A stretch of 64,000 nucleotides of DNA, from NCBI GenBank assembly GCA_945910005.1, contig OX246747.1, positions 40,057,190-40,121,189 of the forward strand, written 5' to 3'. A model generated the notes under the pieces. That model ran no database searches. It saw nothing but the letters and a program-made list of their open reading frames with translations, and was not told the DNA's origin. Source of the stretch: Isoperla grammatica. Lineage: Eukaryota > Arthropoda > Insecta > Plecoptera > Perlodidae. Of the stretch, positions 57,260 to 64,000 are shown one piece after another (position 1 is the stretch's first letter; every line of letters begins with the position of its first letter). The translations under genes and the position numbers were made by a program.

Positions 57260-58980
57260 TGATTTCTTTTTATGTAATACAGGGAAATTACAAAATTTTA
57301 TAAAAACATAAACATTTTGAAGATACCTAGCTTTGTTGATCAAAATTCTATTTTGTTTGTATGGGATGAGTGGATATGTATTCATTCAAATGTCATTTAT
57401 TACAAAAACATTTCCCTACAAAAAATTAAATGAATTGTATGTCTTAATTAATTCCTTTCTAATTTATGTAATATATTGTAATATACATTTTGTTTTGCTA
57501 ATATATTTTAAAAACCAAAATTAGCAGCAATACTGCAAAATTACCCCACATAACTTCTCGCAAAAAAAGTGACATGAATAAATTGCATTTTTTTTGTTCA
57601 AATAGATAGAAAACATTATATATTTTGAGTAAGATCACCTCAAAGGTTAAGTATATTCACCAGTCAGCAAACAAAGTGTGAATACTACCACCAAAGATAT
57701 ACTAGCATACTAGCGACAGCGAGCGTTGTATCCTGACTGGCCATGTTGAATGTTGCACACCTGCAAACCCTGTGACAATGACATGTGAGACCATCACCCT
57801 AGGCCACTGGACACGCAAGTCATTCCTAATGTTATCCACTTGTTAATTCCTTCTAGAAAAGTTTTTCAAAATATATTACAAGTCACAAATGATCGTGCAG
57901 CGTGTGGTTCTCTCCAGGGAAGCTTAATAGCTGTACTTATGTTACAACTTACCGTATAATCATAATTATATAACAATCATAATAATATAAATTGCAACGA
58001 TATAAGACTATTGGTCCACAGAAGACTTGCAACCGCACTATACGAACACAGTTGGGCCTATTTGAAAGAAAACCAAACCGGTTTCAGCTGACAACAATTA
58101 CAATTATAATAATTGAGAGTTATTATCATCGTGTTCGTTATTTCGTTCCGTTCAAAACGGTTCTCCGTTTCGAGTTCCAGTTCTTCGTAGTCGCCGGTGC
58201 AATTCCCACCACCGTCAATCCTGACTGAAGGTTGTATGAAGGTTGTCGGACAGTGCATGTGCAAGTAGTGTAATGTGTAGTTAGAATAATAATAATAATT
58301 TTTACTATTATTGTTGCTACAACAATTAAATAACAACACGAACAATGACACTAGGAAAATCAGCGTCGTGTTGCTAAACGCGACGTTGACACGTCGCCTG
58401 AATATAGAGAGATTGATTGATGGAGTAAGTAAGGTGATTGATTGGTCAATGTGCGACGCCGTGACGTCAGGTTCCCGCGCAAATGCACGCGTGAAAGTTT
58501 GAGTTGAGGTTATGAAACGTCTCTCTCTCTCTCGTTGGTCACGGACGGCCGGAGAATTATATCGGATGATTGGTCTCTTTGCGCTGCTTGGATTGTGATT
58601 GAACACAATTGTCAAAACTGACAGCTCCTTGACATAACATTTGAAAACATTACTAGTTTTTATTGTTTCGTAATGAAGATTTAGGGCACCGTCATTATTC
58701 CTAGATTAATTTTGAAAATGGTTTATCGAACAATAATGTGTCAGAGAGTCCCTGTATGACATGAAGAGTCGGCTCTGAGCGATCATAGTCTCCCCCCCCC
58801 CCCCCCGCATAGTCTCCCGTTGCTTCCAGTCAAGTCGAGAGGTGTGTAGAACGATGAAAGAGACCTCAATGCAAGGGTAGCGGTCACCCTAGCGGCTTGA
58901 CCTATTATATCGCCCCACCCATCACTCGGCACGGCTGTATTACCTGGGCAACATCACGTAAACAATCGCCCAGAGCTTTC
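57260..58980. other. No gene seen
   Basis: AT-rich spacer. It has a C run at 58793-58806 and TGACGTCA at 58462. The 185-codon minus-strand frame at 58058-58615 is low-complexity (Asn/Tyr/Ser-rich from trinucleotide runs) and is not supported. Confidence 0.5.
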
Positions 58981-58984
58981 TAGA

Positions 58985-59125
58985 GGTTGGGGCGGAGGTC
59001 CTCAGCGTTACCACCCAGGGTCGTGGGTTCGAGTCCCTCGTTTGGCACGTGGTCTTCATCTTCGTCTATCACCCCACATCGTCGCGAATAGCATGAATGT
59101 AATAATAGAGACGTAAAGCAACAAG
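58985..59125 (+). repeat. tRNA-derived SINE, type A
   Basis: B box GGTTCGAGTCC at 59027, then CTTCATCTTCGTCTATCACC, CATCGTCGCGAATAG and GTAATAATAGAGACGTAAAG. The most complete plus-strand type-A copy. Confidence 0.75.
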
Positions 59126-59134
59126 AAACATCAT

Positions 59135-59235
59135 CATTATAGAGGTGGCTTGGCGGTAACACGCTTATAATGCAATAGGTTCGATTCCGGTCACCGGCAA
59201 TCTCGACTTAAGTTTTGTATGGGGTTTCCTTCAGT
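59135..59235 (+). repeat. tRNA-derived SINE, type B
   Basis: A box TGGCTTGGCGGTAACACG, B box GGTTCGATTCC (59180), tail GTATGGGGTTTCCTTCAGTC. It lies directly behind the type-A copy. Confidence 0.7.
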
Positions 59236-59704
59236 CAGAAGGCGAATATTATAGGAACAATCTTAGGATATTCCTTCTAAACAATAAATAAGTAAAACAC
59301 AAAACATTATCGGTGTTTTGTTTATCTCTGGCATCCATGAGATTACATCTGGTAACACACATTGTTGAATAAAACATGAGTGCACGCACGATAAGAACAT
59401 GTCCAGCCATGTAATGATGGGTTTACTGCAATATCGTCGGCCTTGTAGCATCCTCCGAAGATGTTTCGTCTTGAGATAACTCCCTGATAGGTCTACACTC
59501 TACACGGTCTATACGTAGCCTCTGAATCATGGCGTCCTTGCTTCACACCTCATGTCCCGGTGTTGTACAGTACATGATGTTATGCTGGTTTACAATATTC
59601 AATATTGTAATACTCTTTGTTGTTTATAATACAGACATAATGGCAGGACTAACCGACTAATGCTCAACGATTTTCATATTAAAAACAATAGTTATACTAA
59701 CAAA

Positions 59705-59870
59705 CTTTTAGTTTCATGAGAACTAAGTAGTGGATCATTGAAGTTTAAAATTTTACAATCATTACGCTTATCATTTAAGTAACCAGTGAATTATTAAGTT
59801 ACAGATGGATTTTTCTAAATTCTTAATCCAGTGTTCATTTCTTACGAAACTGAATAGTGGTTCGTAACCA
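59705..59870. mobile_element. AT-rich MITE-like element
   Basis: Left TTTCATGAGAACTAAGTAGTGGATC and right TTCATTTCTTACGAAACTG are imperfect inverted ends. Similar ends occur at 54525-54715. Boundaries are uncertain. Confidence 0.45.
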
Positions 59871-59984
59871 CTTGTACAATATATGGTGCGTTCTCAAGAT
59901 CTTACTGAATACACCTTAATTGTATTGGATGCGGTTTTAATGTCGTTTGAATCCTAGGTAAAATTTGTGAGCCCCAATGAGTGT

Positions 59985-60102
59985 AAATAAATAAATAAAT
60001 TCACATTTAGAGTCTATCCACTCAGTAACGAAACTGATTTGCAGTGGGGGACTTTAATTTAAAGTGACTAAACCAACCCTGTAGGCTTCGAACACCATCG
60101 AC
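59985..60102 (-). repeat. Dispersed 120-bp repeat with (TTTA)n tail, copy 2
   Basis: Second copy of 2805-2925, with the same (TAAA)n edge. The match stops at ACACCATCGAC in both. Confidence 0.8.
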
Positions 60103-60301
60103 GAGTGAGCGACAACCAATCAAAGATCGATATTTCAAATACGAAACATATGAATCAGTGATAGGACAGTGTTAACACCTGCGGACAAATGTCAGAATCA
60201 ACAAGGCCGATTCAGAACAACTTTGAATTTATTGAGTGTTTCGTTGCTAGGACGGCTCCAAAGTCACCGTTTACTTATTCCTAAGCCAACCCACAGCCTG
60301 C

Positions 60302-60388
60302 GTGATGTACCCCTGAGCTCCATCAAGGTCCACTTGATCTCCGCCTAGCGGAGGCTCGTCGAACTCCCAAGTTAGGTCATCGCAGTCC
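60302..60388 (-). repeat. Inverted duplication, arm 1 (coding-like)
   Basis: Reverse complement of 60644-60715, almost identical over 60 bp around the hairpin CTCCGCCTAGCGGAG. Read on the minus strand it gives CDDLTWEFDEPPLGGDQVDL and continues past the shared part through GYITQAVGWLRNK to a TAA, which looks like a protein C-terminus. No acceptor is visible just upstream, and an in-frame TAA lies about 18 bases before the segment. I do not recognise the protein. Confidence 0.5.
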
Positions 60389-60643
60389 GTTCCACAATGT
60401 TAAAAATCACATGTTAATCAAATGGGAGAAACGTGAAAGAAAACAAATGAAGTGATCTGTCAAATAGAATTACCTCCTAAAAAGGAAACAATCATCATAT
60501 TTTATAATCTTGAATCATTGTTATCTATCAAAATGTCTCTTTTACGTGTTTTAAGTATAGTGTTACATGATCTACAACGGATATTTAATTATTAAAACAG
60601 TTTTTTTAGTGGGATACAACATGGCGATTTTGGTTCCCTTGCG

Positions 60644-60715
60644 ACGACCTAACTTGGGAGTTCGACGAGCCTCCGCTAGGCGGAGATCAAGTGGACCTTG
60701 AGCTCCATCACGCAC
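60644..60715 (+). repeat. Inverted duplication, arm 2 (coding-like)
   Basis: Plus-strand copy of the same segment. The frame runs from a possible acceptor (TTTTTTTAG at 60601-60609) through DDLTWEFDEPPLGGDQVDL to a TAG near 60731. After the shared 60 bp it differs from arm 1 by small deletions. Confidence 0.5.
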
Positions 60716-60849
60716 CAGCCACCGCCTTGTAGACCACCTCGCTCCGCTGATCTTACATCGAACGCAACAGAACGAAACCGACTCAATATTTTCAAGACTA
60801 AGGTCGAAATGTATATTTTAATACGGTCATGTTTTCCGTTTCCTTCCAG

Positions 60850-60920
60850 CTTCGTGGTCGGCTGGACGTCGCCTTCAAGGATAGACTCAAGGACGTCGCG
60901 ATTAGCCTCGACGTCGTCTG
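60850..60920 (+). other. Candidate exon, unidentified
   Basis: 71 bp between CCGTTTCCTTCCAG and GTGAGT, both strong splice signals, open throughout: 23 codons (LRGRLDVAFKDRLKDVAISL then DVV) plus two bases. It splices in phase to 61046, where TTGTTGCAG precedes an open frame of 37 codons. No family recognised; no start codon exon found. Confidence 0.3.
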
Positions 60921-61045
60921 GTGAGTCCTCATGGGTGCATTGGTGGCCTTATTGCAGTTGCAGCACTAAAAAACACAAATACTTCACTTGACATGATTGA
61001 CAATCACATTATGACTATGACAAATGACAATGACAATTGTTGCAG

Positions 61046-61160
61046 CTCTACAGTAAAGTTCCGCGGGAGTTTACACCATGGCTACACCATTTTACACCCG
61101 TTTTGTACACCCATAGATACGTTGAAAGATAAGCTACCCCGCGATTTCTTGTTTTGCTAG
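61046..61160 (+). other. Candidate exon 2, unidentified
   Basis: Follows acceptor AATTGTTGCAG and reads STVKFRGSLHHGYTILHPF then a charged tail to a TAG at about 61158-61160. About 33 bp (AGTAAAGTTCCGCGGGAGTT...) recur inverted at 61303-61335, so repeat origin is also possible. Confidence 0.25.
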
Positions 61161-61394
61161 AACGATCGGACCTCATCGTCTTCAAGAATGGATATGTGTA
61201 TTCAGTCATCTGAATTCCTCGTCCTTAGCTCGAGTTTGAATGAAGATAATTGCTCGACTGGACTTTGCTCTAGGGATGTACCAAGAAAAACACCTAAACG
61301 GTTGGTGTAAACTCCCACGGAACTCCACTGTATATAACACAGTATTATCAAAGTCGATAAAGAGGGAAACTTCTTCATCTACTCTGGTATTATT

Positions 61395-61680
61395 CAGCCG
61401 TGTTTTTGCAGACAAATCAACATCATGCAAGGATGCGCAAAAGACAAGCTAGAAGAAAGGGCAAGTGCATGATTAATCCACAGCCTTGTCGATGCACACA
61501 CACACAAAGTGAAGCACCGTGGCCTGGTTATAGAGCTAAGCAAGGCGGTGACTGTTTGAAGCCACAACGGCGACCTCCTTACCGACAATAACATTGCACA
61601 GTGTTACCTTGGAGCCGTCAACAAGTGGTTTACAATGTCGGCCCTTGTTCGATCCTTGACAAGGCCCCATCACGCTGTTT
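61395..61680 (+). pseudogene. Coding-like stretch broken by two TGA codons
   Basis: After GTGTTTTTGCAG at about 61409, the frame holding AKDKLEERASA continues, across TGA, with LIHSLVDAHTHKVKHRGLVI ELSKAVTV, then TGA, then GDLLTDNNIAQCYLGAVNKW and FTMSALVRSL. The text is protein-like, and TGA could be decayed CGA. A different plus frame is open for 63 codons with QARRKGKCMINPQPCRC. Neither was recognised. It may be a decayed gene or transposon frame, or chance. Confidence 0.25.
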
Positions 61681-61935
61681 GGTCCATCCAAATAAAAGAT
61701 TTTAAGAATTATCTAAGGGTCCTTGATAGATCAATGACAACAATGATCAACAAAAATTGGGCACTGTTGTGTATTGTTGCCATTGAAGATCTAGAGGACC
61801 GTGATTATTCTATCTAAGGGTCCTAGATCAATATTCGGAAAAGGGTCTATTTCGAAATCGTGTGGTATCGGCATATTATCGTTTATTGAGTTGTTTCGAT
61901 AGACTTTAAAAGTATCTATGTTTTTACCACTCATA

Positions 61936-62105
61936 CCCACATTACACGGTTCAATTCTTTCGTCAAACTTATTGAATTCAAGGACAAAAAAGCATCAATT
62001 AATAGAAGCTATATTGTTGCAGTTTTTTACCAAACTCTTTTTGATTCGCTTAGTTCTTGAATTCAAAAAGGTTGACGAAAGTATTGAGTCGTGTAATGTC
62101 GGCAT
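61936..62105. mobile_element. MITE family 3, copy 2 (TA target)
   Basis: 170-bp reverse-oriented copy of 38133-38297, flanked by TA at 61934-61935 and 62106-62107. It shares GTCAAACTTATTGAATTCAA and AGCTATATTGTTGCAGTTTTT. Confidence 0.88.
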
Positions 62106-62475
62106 TAGTTTGTTTATATTAGAATTTAAGGTACTTTTGAAATCTCTTTCATGAAAAATGTTTGAACGTTTGCATGTTTGGAAAATGTTTGAACGTTTCT
62201 ATTATAACTTGTTTACATAAACGTGTAGTTTTGGCGTCCAATCTTGTACAGACGCCCGGTGGTGTAACCAGCCAGGTACGCCCACTCGCCTTAATTGAGC
62301 CGCCCCGGGCGATGGATGCACATTCGCAACTTCCTCAGACTTTCAATTTGGCGGCGTCGTCGCATTGTGTGAGTGTATGTTCACACATTTAATGACGACG
62401 GAGTTTTGATAGACAGAAGAAACGGTTTTAATGTTTGCGGTTATGACATCTATAGTAATTTGTGCAACTGGTGTA

Positions 62476-62479
<4 letters not shown>

Positions 62480-62510
<31 letters not shown>
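62480..62510. repeat. (CT)15 microsatellite
   Basis: Uninterrupted CT run. Confidence 0.95.
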
Positions 62511-62512
<2 letters not shown>

Positions 62513-62665
62513 CCGGAGAGTTCGCTTATAGAGGAGAGTTTTGAGAGGAGGGACCGATGCGGATATACGAATGTTGATAAAGATTTCCGGAAAGAAATGT
62601 CTTTGGTGAGATATTTGAGAGGGTATTTCGAGCGCACAAGCTTTGCAGTCGATGGGATCGAGGAG

Positions 62666-62860
62666 AAGGGACCCCGTAATCTGTCGCCCGGTAAACTGAC
62701 CCAGAGATAAACTGCGCCAATGTCAATATTGTCCTGCTGCCTGACATCCCGCGAAAGTTTCAAGGTTATTGGGTATATGGTTGGTATTGGCGCAATTGAC
62801 ATTGGCGCAGTTTATTATCGCTGGGTCAGTTTACCGGGGGACAGATTACACGGTCCCTTT
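62666..62860. mobile_element. Foldback element with 65-bp arms
   Basis: 62666-62732 and 62789-62860 are reverse complements with small differences (GGTAAACTGACCCAG, AAACTGCGCCAATGTCAAT) around a 56-bp centre. Ends AAGGGACC. No ORF. Confidence 0.88.
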
Positions 62861-62954
62861 ACTCATGGGGGGGGGGAGGGGGTACCCCACCCAAACGTGT
62901 GGTGGTCCTGTAGAATAGAATGTTATAGTCTCGAATGCGGAGATTTACTTCCAG

Positions 62955-63200
62955 AACAATTTAGTATGTGATACATTTTGAGGTAACGTTTTGAAGAACA
63001 GACTTCCATCAAGGGACATAATAATATACCATATATTGTACGTGTCCTTCCACTTTGCAGCCCAACCTATATTTCGGGGGCTGGTACATTTGACATCATC
63101 AGTTGCAGGTTGCTTCTACATTTAGTATATGTGATACATTTTGAGGTAACGTTTTGAAGAACAGACTTCCATCAAGGGACATAATACCACATATATTCAT
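62955..63200. repeat. 70-bp direct duplication
   Basis: TTTAGTATGTGATACATTTT through CATCAAGGGACATAATA occurs at 62961-63030 and 63121-63190. Confidence 0.9.
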
Positions 63201-63580
63201 AGGTTGCACGTACGTCACATCTTTGCGCGTGGCGGCCACATTTTTGATCAAACTTTGAAGTTGCCATAAAGCTGTTGTGGTAGAACACATATATTTTTAG
63301 TTCTTTAAAATTTAGCCTTTTTTTAAACAAAAATTGGAATATGTGGTACTTTTTAAATTTATTTATTGTGTATGTTTACTATTTAAATTCGAAATTAGGC
63401 TTTTTTGTTAAATTTTAATAGAATTTGCCAACGATCTAGTATTTTTCCTCATCAATTGTGTCGCAATCATGGCCGCTGTGACGTCACGTGGGAACTATGA
63501 ATTGTACGTGTCCTTGCACTTTGCAGCCCCAACCTATATTGCGGGACTGGTACATTTGACATCCTCAGTTGCTTCGCTTC
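63040..63580. repeat. 80-bp direct duplication
   Basis: GTACGTGTCCTTCCACTTTG through TTTGACATCATCAGTTGC at 63040-63108 recurs at 63505-63573. Confidence 0.88.
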
Positions 63581-63932
63581 TACTTCTCGGGTGTGTCCGC
63601 CGACTATGCTGCCGCGTAGTGTTACTGTTACCAAACTAATCGTTGTCAAAAAAGCGTCCACTTTCTACTGACTGACAACACTTGCATTGCGTTCTCAAAG
63701 GTTCGCCAACCAATCATGCAGACACCGGGAAAGTGACGCACGCTATTTTCATCTACCGCCGTCTGTCTGTATGCACCACCGCAATTAAGATAATTGCACA
63801 TATTTAATTTCCATATACTTTGCTAATTGTCACGGTTTATAATAATATTCTCGAGAGTGAAATGTTTTTTCAATTTCTTTGGAGATGTCGGAATCACTTC
63901 CGTGTTCGATATTTGGCTGATATTATAGTTCC

Positions 63933-63948
63933 CACGTGACGTCACGTG
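63933..63948. promoter_or_regulatory. 16-bp palindrome: E-box/CRE/E-box
   Basis: CACGTGACGTCACGTG is a perfect palindrome fusing two CACGTG E-boxes with a central TGACGTCA. ATTGG (inverted CCAAT) lies about 25 bp to its right. A promoter just beyond the window is possible but not shown. Confidence 0.4.
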
Positions 63949-64000
63949 TTTGTGTTTATATATTGCGCTGATTGGTTGATGGCCGAGACATGGCCGGTGA

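Noticed and set aside
58058..58615. 185-codon minus-strand frame
   Set aside because: It is driven by AAT/TAT-type low-complexity runs giving Asn, Tyr and Ser stretches; no domain seen.
61400..61591. Growth-factor-like basic Cys frame (GKCMINPQPCRC)
   Set aside because: Only one short basic/Cys segment is seen, with no cystine-knot spacing, and a different frame across the same bases looks more protein-like.

Overview
The window is nuclear DNA of an animal, most likely an invertebrate. Its one recognised gene is split by GT-AG introns, and the rest is AT-rich non-coding DNA full of microsatellites, minisatellites, tRNA-derived SINEs, MITEs, hAT-type ends and a fragment of an LTR retrotransposon. 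Nothing seen fixes the phylum. There are no bacterial operons, rRNA genes or CRISPR arrays.

Left third (1-20246). This holds the 5' part of a very-long-chain fatty acid elongase (ELOVL family) gene on the minus strand. Three coding exons join in frame: 20155-20215 (start codon, 20 codons + 1 nt), 18419-18609 (2 nt + 63 codons) and 895-975 (27 codons). Together they give the first 111 residues. The catalytic part (KxxExxDT, HxxHH and later helices) must lie beyond position 1. Intron 2 is about 17.4 kb. It carries a 7.07-kb minisatellite of 57 units of about 126 bp, three MITEs (one inserted in a SINE tail) and an inverted repeat pair. The minisatellite is open for long stretches in the same direction as the gene.

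Middle (20250-45000). No host gene was recognised. The stretch holds SINE copies, a duplicated repeat block (24.9-26.0 kb and 29.9-30.6 kb), a 262-bp near-perfect foldback, an 87-bp tandem array with four palindromic E2F-type sites, the 5' LTR, primer binding site and truncated gag of a Ty3/gypsy-like element on the minus strand, a 36-bp array, a 77-bp GC-rich array and several shorter arrays.

Right third (45000-64000). A non-autonomous hAT element has a perfect 8-bp target duplication. A satellite of about 190 bp (about 15 units) is split by a 2.9-kb inverted-repeat DNA transposon. A GC-rich stretch at 56.8-57.2 kb next to a good minus-strand splice donor could be a leader exon and promoter. 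At 60.3-61.8 kb an inverted duplication, two exon-like segments and a decayed coding-like stretch remain unidentified.

Across the window the CRE palindrome TGACGTCA occurs 18 times, against roughly one expected by chance.
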